Assembly (NCBI GenBank): GCA_035370245.1
Contig: DAOOVO010000052.1
Location: 1 to 27,664 of the forward strand
Source of the DNA: Pseudobacteroides sp035370245
GTDB taxonomy: Bacteria; Bacillota; Clostridia; Acetivibrionales; DSM-2933
DNA: 27,664 bases
Reading direction: 5' to 3'
In this document: positions 1 to 7,564 of the stretch, piece by piece
Layout of the letters: every line of letters starts with the position of its first letter
Position numbering within the stretch: the stretch's first letter is position 1
The notes under the pieces: generated by a model
Database searches by the model: none
Told to the model about the DNA's origin: nothing
Seen by the model: only the letters and a program-made list of their open reading frames with translations
Position numbers and translations under genes: made by a program

Positions 1-375
1 TTTCAACGTTTATAGCCCCTTTTATATTTCTCAACTGTCAAACTCGGGATTATAACATAGTCGTTTTATTTTTCAAGCTTATTATTTTTATCATTTGCTC
101 ATTTGCAGAATAGCTTGAAATATTTAATTACCTGTAGTATAATATAAATGTAGGGAAATTTATCAATTCTTTTATTTATTCTTTTTTTCTAACCTCATTA
201 AATCCAATTAGGATGTTTCTATGTTAATCACATTATAAAATTGCGTTATTTTACTACTTATTTGTACACGTCATTATTTCACGATGTTAAAAAATAATTC
301 AATTATTTGCCTGCAAAATTAATGTATTGATGTAATTAAAAAGCAAGCCTATTTTGGCATGAGGAGGAATCGCAT
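1..375. other. AT-rich intergenic region at window start
   Basis: No gene is recognised here. The stretch is very AT-rich, and the only supportable elements are the candidate promoter at 307-336 and the ribosome-binding site GAGGAGG at 361-367 for the gene that starts at 376. I see no tRNA, long hairpin or repeat. The upstream gene must end before the window. Confidence 0.6.
307..336 (+). promoter_or_regulatory. Candidate sigma-A promoter for the PPC-CBM3 gene
   Basis: A -35-like TTGCCT (307-312) lies 18 bases before TGTAAT (331-336). The -10 hexamer is preceded by TG in extended -10 position, which would make up for the weak -35. It sits about 40 bases before the start codon. In DNA this AT-rich, chance matches are common. 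Confidence 0.35.
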
Positions 376-1254
376 ATGTTTACGAGAAATTTAAGAAGTA
401 TTGTAAAATTCATGTTAGTATTTATGTTTTTGTTTTCTTTTGCACCCATTAGTGTATGTGCAGATGATTTGAGCAGTGTTTCTAAAACAGCGAAAAAAAT
501 TGGTATTGGAGAAAGTATCAGTGCACAATTAAGTAAAGCAGGTGAAGAGGATTATTATACATTTACAACAAAGGACGCAGGAAGCTACATAATTAGAACG
601 TCAGGAAAGCTTGATACTGTGGGTGTCCTTTATGACCGGAATTTAAAATTAATTAAAATGAATGACGAGGGTGATTCCGGCACATCCAATTTTTGTATTG
701 TATCAAATCTTGAAGCCCAAAAAACATACTATGTATGTGTTTATGGTTACTCAGAGGACGATGTAGGTGATTATAATATAAGTGTTGTTAAAAGCGACTT
801 GCTGGTACAGTCATTTAATGAATACAACAAAAATGACATTATTGCCAATATAGTAGTATTTAATGTAACCAAGGAACCCATTAAATTATCCGACTTAAAA
901 TTAAGGTATTATTATACACATGAAGGCAATGGAAAACAATCATTTGAATGTTTGTATTCAAGTATCGGTGAGGAAAATGTAATAGGTAAAATCGAAAATA
1001 TTAAAGATAAATCCGAATATGCCGATACTTATGTTGAAATATCGTTTAATGATGATGAAAGTGTTATTGAATCGGGTTTTTACACCGAGGTTAGCTTTGT
1101 AATAAAGAACAGCGGAAGTACTAAAATAAATATCGATAATGATTGGTCCGCAAATAACGAAATTGATGAGTTTGTTATAAACAGCAATATTACAGGATAT
1201 TTAGACGGTGTTTTGAATTGGGGCAATGAACCCGAAATAATTGAATTGGATTAA
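376..1254 (+). CDS. Secreted PPC-domain protein with C-terminal CBM3-like module
   Basis: A 292-residue protein with a signal peptide: residues 1-30 have a basic start, a hydrophobic core and a likely cut near VCA-DD. Residues about 40-137 resemble a bacterial pre-peptidase C-terminal (PPC) beta-sandwich, with GESISAQL, EEDYYTFTT and a closing GDYNISV. Residues about 142-290 resemble a family 3 carbohydrate-binding module: NVTKEPIKLSDLKLRYYYT, then TYVEISF, DWSANNEIDEF and DGVLNWGNEP, which match the usual CBM3 landmarks. No catalytic domain is present, so the likely role is binding cellulose or another wall polysaccharide outside the cell. The start has a good GAGGAGG site 8 bases upstream. 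A CheW gene follows after 44 bases and may be co-transcribed. Whether the aromatic cellulose-binding strip is complete cannot be judged by eye, so this could be a non-cellulose CBM3 variant. Confidence 0.75.
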   Translation: MFTRNLRSIVKFMLVFMFLFSFAPISVCADDLSSVSKTAKKIGIGESISAQLSKAGEEDYYTFTTKDAGSYIIRTSGKLDTVGVLYDRNLKLIKMNDEGDSGTSNFCIVSNLEAQKTYYVCVYGYSEDDVGDYNISVVKSDLLVQSFNEYNKNDIIANIVVFNVTKEPIKLSDLKLRYYYTHEGNGKQSFECLYSSIGEENVIGKIENIKDKSEYADTYVEISFNDDESVIESGFYTEVSFVIKNSGSTKINIDNDWSANNEIDEFVINSNITGYLDGVLNWGNEPEIIELD

Positions 1255-1298
1255 ATACCATTAAAATGATAAATACCGTGTATTGGGAGGAATAACAA

Positions 1299-1793
1299 AT
1301 GAATGAATTGAAAGCAGTACTGTTCGGTCTAAATGATATTGCCTGTGGAGTGGATTCTTCACAAGTTCACGAAATTGTAAAGTTCCAGGAAATCAGCAAA
1401 GTGCCCAATATGCCCAAATTCATAGAAGGAATGATTAACTTAAGAGGTAAAGTTATTCCGATAGTGAATTTGAACAGACGTTTTGAATTAGGTGAAACAC
1501 CTATAAACAAAAAGACAAAGATCATAATTACAAAGATTGATGAAACTTTTATAGGTTTTCTCGTTAATGAAGTTTCGGAAATAACCAAATTTTCAAGCGA
1601 GAATTTGGAAGAGCCTTCGGAAATATTAAGGAAGATAAACAATACATACATTAAATGTGTTGGAATAATAGAAGAGAGGATAATAATAATCCTTGATTTT
1701 GCCGCTATATTAAGCGACAATGAGTTGAAAATGGTAAATGGCAGTACATTGAACTCCAAGTTGAATACGGAGGAGAATCTGGTAACAGTATAA
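1299..1793 (+). CDS. cheW: CheW-family chemotaxis coupling protein
   Basis: A 164-residue protein of typical CheW length and sequence. Residues about 5-145 carry the CheW fold signature: VHEIVKFQEISKVPNMPKFIEGMINLRGKVIPIVNL, broken here only for description, followed by the conserved IIITKIDETFIGFLVNEVSEI segment and IIILDF near the end. CheW links methyl-accepting receptors to the CheA kinase in the cytoplasm. It is a stand-alone copy: no cheA, cheY or receptor gene is in the window. It lies 44 bases after a secreted CBM3 protein in the same direction, with its own GGGAGG site 8 bases before the ATG, and is closed by the terminator at 1811-1846. It may couple an accessory receptor pathway; the partner is unknown. 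Confidence 0.9.
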   Translation: MNELKAVLFGLNDIACGVDSSQVHEIVKFQEISKVPNMPKFIEGMINLRGKVIPIVNLNRRFELGETPINKKTKIIITKIDETFIGFLVNEVSEITKFSSENLEEPSEILRKINNTYIKCVGIIEERIIIILDFAAILSDNELKMVNGSTLNSKLNTEENLVTV

Positions 1794-1810
1794 AGTGTAT
1801 AAAATAATAA

Positions 1811-1846
1811 AAAATTCCTTACCGACTGCCTGTAAGGAATTTTTTT
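1811..1846. terminator. Rho-independent terminator, probably bidirectional
   Basis: A 12-bp stem (AAAATTCCTTAC at 1811-1822 pairing with 1832-1843) has a 9-base loop and is followed by a T run on the plus strand. The left side is A-rich, so the minus strand also ends in T after the stem. It sits between cheW (plus) and ychF (minus), which converge here, so one hairpin can serve both. Confidence 0.85.
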
Positions 1847-1865
1847 GTTTATAAAATTATAAAGA

Positions 1866-2960
1866 CTATACATTAAACCTGAATAATGTAACATCACCAT
1901 CATTCATAACATAATCCTTGCCTTCCGAACGGACAAGTCCCTTTTCACGGGCGGCAGCATAGGAGCCGCATTCCATAAGGTCATTATATGCAACCACTTC
2001 TGCACGGATAAATCCTCTTTCAAAGTCACTGTGTATTTTGCCTGCTGCCTGAGGTGCTTTTGTACCCTTAACAATGGTCCATGCTCTCACTTCCTGCTGG
2101 CCTGCGGTCAAAAATGAAATCAGTCCCAAAAGCTTATAGCTGGCTTTTATAAGCTTGTCCAGACCGGATTCCGATATGCCGAGCTCGTTTAAAAACATTG
2201 CTTTTTCATCATCATCCAGTTGGGCAATTTCTTCTTCCACTTTTGCACTAATGACAATAACTTCAGAACCTTCTTTTTTAGCGTATTCCTTGAGCTCATT
2301 GACCAAAGGATTGGAGTCAATGGAGGAAAGACTGTCTTCTGCAACGTTTGCAGCATACAGAACAGGCTTTGATGTTAGAAGAAATACATCACTCATCATT
2401 TGCAACTCTTCAGGTGTAAAACTCATAGTCCTGACAGACACGCCGTTTTCAAGGCCTGCCTTTATTTTTTCGTAGAGCTCGATTTCCAAAAGATATTTTT
2501 TGTCTCCCGACTTCAACATTTTTTTGGTTCTGTCAATTCTTCTTTCTATAACTTCCAAATCGGCAAAAATTAATTCAAGGTTAATTGTTTCAATATCTCT
2601 GGTAGGTCCGATTGAGCCGTCAACATGAACAATGTTGCTGTCTTCAAAACAGCGGACCACGTGGAGTATTGCGTCTACCTCGCGTATATGGGAAAGGAAT
2701 TTGTTGCCAAGACCTTCGCCTTTGCTGGCACCCCTGACAAGACCTGCAATATCAACAAATTCTATTGTTGTAGGAGTAACTTTTTCAGGATTATACATTT
2801 CAGCTAGTTTTTGCAATCTTTCATCAGGTACAGGAACAATTCCTACATTTGGCTCTATTGTACAAAAGGGATAATTGGCACACTCGGCACCTGCCTTTGT
2901 AATTGCATTGAATAAAGTGCTTTTACCCACGTTTGGTAAACCGACAATTCCTAATTTCAT
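1866..2960 (-). CDS. ychF: Redox-regulated ATPase/GTPase YchF (OLA1 family)
   Basis: A 364-residue protein of the usual YchF length. The P-loop GLPNVGKST is at residues 7-15, followed by the switch/G3 segment DIAGLVRGASKGEGLGN, the family hallmark HVVRCFED, and the C-terminal TGS-like domain with RAWTIVKGTKAPQAAGKIHSDFERGF-type sequence ending in FRFNV. YchF is a translation-factor-class P-loop protein that in known members prefers ATP over GTP and binds ribosomes. It is cytoplasmic and a housekeeping gene. The start is supported by an AAAGGA site about 9 bases upstream on the minus strand. It follows the DUF2971 gene in the same direction by 90 bases and ends toward the shared terminator near 1811. 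Confidence 0.97.
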   Translation of the reverse strand: MKLGIVGLPNVGKSTLFNAITKAGAECANYPFCTIEPNVGIVPVPDERLQKLAEMYNPEKVTPTTIEFVDIAGLVRGASKGEGLGNKFLSHIREVDAILHVVRCFEDSNIVHVDGSIGPTRDIETINLELIFADLEVIERRIDRTKKMLKSGDKKYLLEIELYEKIKAGLENGVSVRTMSFTPEELQMMSDVFLLTSKPVLYAANVAEDSLSSIDSNPLVNELKEYAKKEGSEVIVISAKVEEEIAQLDDDEKAMFLNELGISESGLDKLIKASYKLLGLISFLTAGQQEVRAWTIVKGTKAPQAAGKIHSDFERGFIRAEVVAYNDLMECGSYAAAREKGLVRSEGKDYVMNDGDVTLFRFNV

Positions 2961-3050
2961 TTATATCGATCCTTTCATATTAAATAAATAGTACCACAGT
3001 ATTATAACATGAATTTTCCTGTATATACAACATTACTAATTCTGCAATCC

Positions 3051-3878
3051 TTATGTAAAAACATTTTTAAGAAAGGGAAGTCCGTTTTTCCATTCAAGCT
3101 GTGCATAAGGTATATTGAATTGCCCTATGGAGCTCCGATATACCGAAGGCATTTTAGCTCCCATTACTATTCCGCATAGTGAGCCATCAATCGGTAAATA
3201 CAAATACTTCTCATCGGAATTATCCCATATCGTTATTCTGAATTCATTCTCAACTTCCCAATCAATTGTTTTTGTAAACAAAATGTTTGATATATTGCGA
3301 CCTGTGAAATCATCCAAAGCCTTTGAAACTCCAAACTTTAGAACATCTTCATAGCTTATGCAAAGTTTCTCTATGTGTTCTTCCAAAGCCACATATCTGA
3401 CAATGTTTTCATTATATACTTTATATTCTTTTTTAGAACTGAAATTATCGTTTAAAGCTTTAATAAGCTTATCTTTATCAAATATCAAGCACAGACCTTT
3501 GTGGTTATCACCGTAATAAGACCATAATGTGGGTTTGCTAAACTCCCTGTATATCATTTTGTAATGATGGGGTACATCAAAATATTTGTCTGAATCCCTA
3601 GAAAAGCACAATACTTTATGATTGTTGCGGAAATTGTCAAAATAATGTCGAATTTCATGTATCTTTTCTAATACTTCTGAGTTCTCGTTCGTTACATAAT
3701 CATCAAATCCGGGAAAGAAGGGATGCAATATTTTATATTCAGCGGGGTCATTTACTTCAGATAGTGGAGAAAGCCTTAAGCACATATCCTTTAGTATATA
3801 CTCCAATCCTTTTTCAAGTGTTGTATAGTGATAAACATATTTGTCAATTGAGTTGATGTTATCAAAGCATTCCATCAT
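3051..3878 (-). CDS. DUF2971-family protein of unknown function
   Basis: A 275-residue protein with the marks of DUF2971: an N-terminal YHYTTLEKGLEYIL, then LRLSPLSEVNDPAEY, then the strongly conserved TLWSYYGDNHKGLCLIFD near residues 118-135, and WEVENEFRI near residue 205. No signal peptide or membrane segment is seen. The function is not established. The spread of conserved H-Y near the start and E-x-E later is reminiscent of ADP-ribosyltransferase-like folds, but this is only a resemblance. Two ATGs (3878 and 3875) are possible; an AGGTG site lies about 8 bases upstream of the first. It is upstream of ychF on the same strand, and the pairing does not suggest a shared role. Confidence 0.7.
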   Translation of the reverse strand: MMECFDNINSIDKYVYHYTTLEKGLEYILKDMCLRLSPLSEVNDPAEYKILHPFFPGFDDYVTNENSEVLEKIHEIRHYFDNFRNNHKVLCFSRDSDKYFDVPHHYKMIYREFSKPTLWSYYGDNHKGLCLIFDKDKLIKALNDNFSSKKEYKVYNENIVRYVALEEHIEKLCISYEDVLKFGVSKALDDFTGRNISNILFTKTIDWEVENEFRITIWDNSDEKYLYLPIDGSLCGIVMGAKMPSVYRSSIGQFNIPYAQLEWKNGLPFLKNVFT

Positions 3879-4057
3879 AAAAACACCTACAGGTCCTATG
3901 TTTTTTATATTAATATAATAACCATTTAAAATTAAAACATGAGGAAATAAATCATTTTAACCGTGGATAAATCTGCTTGTATCAATGTCGGCAAAGGTGT
4001 AAATTCATTTGTTATATGGTATTATAAAAAACGGTTAATAATACAATATGCAATTCC

Positions 4058-4112
4058 TTAAGAAAATCTTAATAATTTCGTTAGCCCTTTTGTAAGATTT
4101 GATGTTTATAAT
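4058..4112 (+). promoter_or_regulatory. Candidate activator-type promoter with TAAGA boxes for the two-component operon
   Basis: A perfect TATAAT -10 hexamer (4107-4112) has no recognisable -35 at 16-18 bases. Upstream lie an inverted pair TTAAGA/TCTTAA (4058-4063 and 4067-4072) and another TAAGA at 4093-4097. A good -10 without a -35, preceded by repeated short boxes, is what promoters activated by OmpR/PhoB-type regulators look like, so autoregulation by the downstream response regulator is plausible. Not proven by sequence. Confidence 0.4.
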
Positions 4113-4172
4113 TTACACATAATAAAAAACGAAAGGGTGATTGGATGAAAACTGGGATAAAGAGGGGAAAAC

Positions 4173-4862
4173 ATGAACATATTAGTTTGTGATGATGAAA
4201 AGGAAATTGTGGAAGCCATTGAAATTTACTTAAAGCATGAGGGATATGATGTGTTTAAGGCCTCAAACGGTCTTGAGGCTCTGTCAATAATTGAAAATAC
4301 CGAGATTCATCTCATAATAATGGACATAATGATGCCTATGATGGATGGTATAAGGGCTACCATGAAATTGAGAGAGAAGAAAAATATTCCTGTTATAATG
4401 CTTTCAGCCAAATCTGAGGATACCGACAAAATATTGGGGCTTAATGTGGGTGCGGACGATTATGTTACAAAGCCTTTTAATGCCCTTGAGCTAATGGCAA
4501 GGGTAAAGTCACAGCTTAGGAGGTATACAATGCTCGGAAGTATGGAAGTGAAAAACGATGTGTGGAGAAGCGGAGGCCTTGTGGTGGATGACAGCCGCAA
4601 AGAGGTAACTGTAGATGGTGAAGCTGTGAAGCTTACACCTGTTGAGTACAAAATATTAAAGCTTCTTTGCGAAAATGCTGGAAGGGTATTTTCAATTGAC
4701 CAAATATACGAGCAGGTCTGGAATGAACCGTCTTTTAATGCTGAAAATACAGTTGCTGTTCATGTTAGAAGAATCAGAGAAAAGATAGAGTTGAATCCTA
4801 AAGAACCGAAATATTTAAAGGTGGTGTGGGGAATTGGATATAAAATTGAGAAATATCAGTAG
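4173..4862 (+). CDS. OmpR/PhoB-family response regulator
   Basis: A 229-residue two-domain regulator. The receiver domain (residues 1-115) has the acidic pair DD at 7-8, phospho-acceptor D51 in IIMDIMMP, and K100 in YVTKPF. The C-terminal winged-helix DNA-binding domain (about 130-227) includes LTPVEYKILKLLCENAGRVFS and VHVRRIREKIE, ending in the usual VWGIGYKIE. The overall look is VanR/PhoB-like. It is co-transcribed with the histidine kinase that follows, whose start overlaps its end by 29 bases, so the two form a cognate pair. An AGAGGGG site precedes the ATG. The regulated genes are unknown; the promoter architecture at 4058-4112 suggests it may control itself. Confidence 0.95.
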   Translation: MNILVCDDEKEIVEAIEIYLKHEGYDVFKASNGLEALSIIENTEIHLIIMDIMMPMMDGIRATMKLREKKNIPVIMLSAKSEDTDKILGLNVGADDYVTKPFNALELMARVKSQLRRYTMLGSMEVKNDVWRSGGLVVDDSRKEVTVDGEAVKLTPVEYKILKLLCENAGRVFSIDQIYEQVWNEPSFNAENTVAVHVRRIREKIELNPKEPKYLKVVWGIGYKIEKYQ

Positions 4863-7041
4863 TACAATATGGTTTAAGCTCATAACGGTATTGCTTTGTG
4901 TTGCTGGAATGCTCCTCATAGTCTACAGTATGACGGGTTATGAGTATCTAAGATACATAAGAGAGCCATCGGAATATAAAAATAGTTATAAAATCAGGGA
5001 AAAAACTGAGGGTGTGTATTCAAAGGTAGTTGGCCTGGCGGTTTTACGAAGTGAGGAGAATATAAAATCGGGAAATACAATTACTGACGAAAGAGTACGT
5101 CAAGAAAAAAATGAAATATTGAGGGAAAAATATAATGTAATAGAAGAGATTAAAGCTGAATATACTTCTCTTATTGAGCGGGCAAAGGCATACAATAACA
5201 GTGATGAAGCTATCTTGATAAAGGAAAGGGATGAACTCATATCAAAAGAAAATGAAAATTATGAGAAAAAAATAGCTCAGATTAATGAGAAAATAATCAA
5301 TGACGATTTGTGGAAGTTTAAGGTTCTTAATACAGAAGTGGCGGAAAGTGGTATGTTTTATACCGTAGTATCAGCAACTGATGGGAAAATAGCAGACAAT
5401 ACAGGAAATAAGGCTGATCTGGAAGCTTTCTATAGCGGACTTCCGTTTCATATAAAGTCTCAAAACGGCTCTTATGCATATTATGGTCAATATGGTCCAT
5501 ACAGTGGTCGAGACTACACCAAATTTCTTTCGGGAACTACTATCTATGTGGGAGTATCGGAATCGGAATATGCTGCAGACCAAAAAATATATGAATCCGA
5601 CAGAAAGCAGGGACTAGGTTACCTGTATATGTGTATTTTCGGTATAGTAGCTTTTCTTTTGGGATATGTATTATTTTTAGTTTCGGCAGGCCGTAGGAAG
5701 AATTCTATGGATGTGCATTTAACCGTTGTTGACAGGCTTTATTTGGATGTAGGTGCATTTGTATTACTTTTGCCCGTTTTGGGATTGATATTGTTTGTGG
5801 GGATTGTACCAAGCAGGGTCTTGCTGACTGAAAGAACGACATTTATGTATGTAACTTCACCTGCCGTTATAGCAGGAGTTTTATTAGGCCTTTTGTATTC
5901 ATCCATATTCATAAAACATTTAAAAAGAGGGACAGTACTTAAGAATACCCTTGTATTTGCAGCTTTACGCTATATTAAACGCTCTTTTAAGGGTTATTCC
6001 GATCAATACGGAAAGGCTGCACTTTCAGGACAAACAGTGTTATTTATAACAACATTTTTCATTGTTTATAATATAGCAGTTGCTTTTTCCCTATTTTTGC
6101 TTTACCTCGGTTTAAGCAGACATCGTCCCGGTGCAACACTTTTTGCACTTTTTATCTATGGCATGGTCAATCTATTGATGCTCATGTATATAATAAAGAG
6201 GATTTCATACTTTAAGGTGATTGCAGAAGGAGTAAAGAAAATAAAGGGAGGTCAGCTTGCCTGGAGGATTCCAGAGGGACCTAGCCTGGTAATGACAGAG
6301 GTTTCTGATGATATAAACAATATTGCACAAGGGCTTGGTGCATCTGTTGAGAATGAATTGAAAGCTGAAAGAATGAAAGCAGAGCTTATAACAAATGTTT
6401 CACACGATCTCAAGACACCTCTTACATCAATAATAACATATGTAGACTTGCTTAAAAAGGAAGGCCTGAATTCGGAAAATGCATCAAAATACCTTGAGAT
6501 TCTGGATGTTAAGTCTGCAAGGTTAAAAAAACTCACAGAGGACCTCTTTGATGCTGCAAAGGCTTCAAGCGGAAATATAGCTGTAAAAAAGGAAGAATTG
6601 GATATTGTATCCCTTGTAAAGCAAGGCTTTGGAGAATTAGCCGACAAGGTGGAAGCATCGGGGCTTGAATTTATAACCAGCTTTCCCAGTGAAAAGATAA
6701 TGGTAAAAGCAGATGGCAAGCTTTTATGGAGAGTAGTAGACAACCTTATGTCCAATGTTTTTAAATATGCAATGCCGGCATCAAGAGTATATGTATCGGT
6801 ATTTAGAGAAAATGGTTTTTCAGGAATCGTTATCAAAAACATATCGGAATTTCCATTAAATATTCCTGCCGAAGAGCTCATGGAACGGTTTAAGCGAGGA
6901 GATGAGTCAAGGCACAGCGAAGGCTCGGGATTGGGTCTTGCAATTGCAAGAGGTCTTACGGAACTTCAGGGAGGAAAGCTTACAATAGATATTGATGGAG
7001 ATTTGTTTAAAGCAACTGTGAAGTTGCCTGTGAATAACTAA
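4834..7041 (+). CDS. Polytopic membrane sensor histidine kinase
   Basis: A 735-residue kinase pairing with the regulator just upstream. TM1 is at about 12-33, followed by a largely charged, partly coiled-coil extracytoplasmic segment of about 225 residues, then five more hydrophobic helices near 262-283, 303-326, 335-358, 402-428 and 433-455. The cytoplasmic part has the dimerisation/phospho-acceptor helix with H524 in NVSHDLKTPLTSI, an N box VVDNLMSNVFKYA near 634, and a G2 box GSGLGLAIARG near 698. The length is well above a simple kinase because of the extra membrane domain. The start is probably TTG at 4834, with AAGGTGG 8 bases before it, inside the regulator gene; TTG at 4846 is the alternative. 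The resemblance is to VanS-type kinases, but no resistance genes are nearby and the signal is unknown. Confidence 0.92.
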   Translation: MDIKLRNISSTIWFKLITVLLCVAGMLLIVYSMTGYEYLRYIREPSEYKNSYKIREKTEGVYSKVVGLAVLRSEENIKSGNTITDERVRQEKNEILREKYNVIEEIKAEYTSLIERAKAYNNSDEAILIKERDELISKENENYEKKIAQINEKIINDDLWKFKVLNTEVAESGMFYTVVSATDGKIADNTGNKADLEAFYSGLPFHIKSQNGSYAYYGQYGPYSGRDYTKFLSGTTIYVGVSESEYAADQKIYESDRKQGLGYLYMCIFGIVAFLLGYVLFLVSAGRRKNSMDVHLTVVDRLYLDVGAFVLLLPVLGLILFVGIVPSRVLLTERTTFMYVTSPAVIAGVLLGLLYSSIFIKHLKRGTVLKNTLVFAALRYIKRSFKGYSDQYGKAALSGQTVLFITTFFIVYNIAVAFSLFLLYLGLSRHRPGATLFALFIYGMVNLLMLMYIIKRISYFKVIAEGVKKIKGGQLAWRIPEGPSLVMTEVSDDINNIAQGLGASVENELKAERMKAELITNVSHDLKTPLTSIITYVDLLKKEGLNSENASKYLEILDVKSARLKKLTEDLFDAAKASSGNIAVKKEELDIVSLVKQGFGELADKVEASGLEFITSFPSEKIMVKADGKLLWRVVDNLMSNVFKYAMPASRVYVSVFRENGFSGIVIKNISEFPLNIPAEELMERFKRGDESRHSEGSGLGLAIARGLTELQGGKLTIDIDGDLFKATVKLPVNN

Positions 7042-7047
7042 TAAGTT

Positions 7048-7482
7048 TTACGAATTGCTATTTGCAGCTTGCTGGCTGTTTAAAAGATACAGCCAGCGTA
7101 AAGCTGCCGAAATGCTTTTAAAGTAGGTTGCTTTTATACCTGATTTGTTTAAAATATATTCAGTAGTTACTTTTAACATAGGGTTGTTTCTTAATATAAC
7201 TGTAGTTTTATTCAATCCGCCTTTTAAAGAAAGATTTTGAGCTTCTATGTGCAGCTGAATGTACTCAGAGGTGCTGCCCTTATATAAGGATAAATCTATA
7301 ATTGAATTAAAGCCGGGAGTTAATTTATTTATGGCAATTACGATGTCTTCCAGATAATATTCCAATTGTGATGTTTTATCCCATAGGCCCAAAAATTTAA
7401 CAAAAAGTATGTTGTTTGTTGCATCTACCGATATTTCATAAGAGCCGGTTTTAGCAATTTTGCTCAAATCTATCGTATCCAT
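7048..7482 (-). CDS. Small STAS/SpoIIAA-like protein of unknown function
   Basis: A 144-residue soluble protein with no signal peptide. The pattern of short beta strands and helices, with TNNILFVKFLGLWDKTSQLEYYLEDIV-like start and FNSIIDLSLYKG in the middle, resembles SpoIIAA-like/STAS folds in which a central strand is followed by a helix. No family is firmly recognised. An AGGTG site lies just before the start on the minus strand. It is 82 bases downstream of the GH53 gene in the same direction and converges on the histidine kinase gene with only 6 bases between the two stop codons. A strong hairpin (7064-7107) falls within its last codons. Confidence 0.6.
   Translation of the reverse strand: MDTIDLSKIAKTGSYEISVDATNNILFVKFLGLWDKTSQLEYYLEDIVIAINKLTPGFNSIIDLSLYKGSTSEYIQLHIEAQNLSLKGGLNKTTVILRNNPMLKVTTEYILNKSGIKATYFKSISAALRWLYLLNSQQAANSNS
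7064..7107. other. Strong stem-loop at the convergent gene junction
   Basis: GCTGGCTGT (7071-7079) and ACAGCCAGC (7089-7097) form a perfect 9-bp stem with a 9-base loop. It extends by 7 more pairs, GCAGCTT (7064-7070) with AAGCTGC (7101-7107), across a 3-base bulge. It lies about 22 bases past the kinase stop codon and inside the last codons of the minus-strand gene. No T run follows on either strand, so it is not a textbook terminator; it could protect or pause the 3' ends of either transcript. Confidence 0.6.
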
Positions 7483-7564
7483 AAATCACCTGCTTCCTTT
7501 GTTTATTGTTATTATATATATCGGTAGATTTTTATCTTTTGATTATAATGAGGACTAAACCCAT

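Noticed and set aside
1367..1903. Long minus-strand frame opposite cheW
   Set aside because: It overlaps a clear CheW gene and the terminator, has no ribosome-binding site or recognisable family.
4173..7041. Vancomycin resistance VanRS system
   Set aside because: The regulator is VanR-like, but no vanH, vanA/B or vanX gene is near; the family resemblance is too general.
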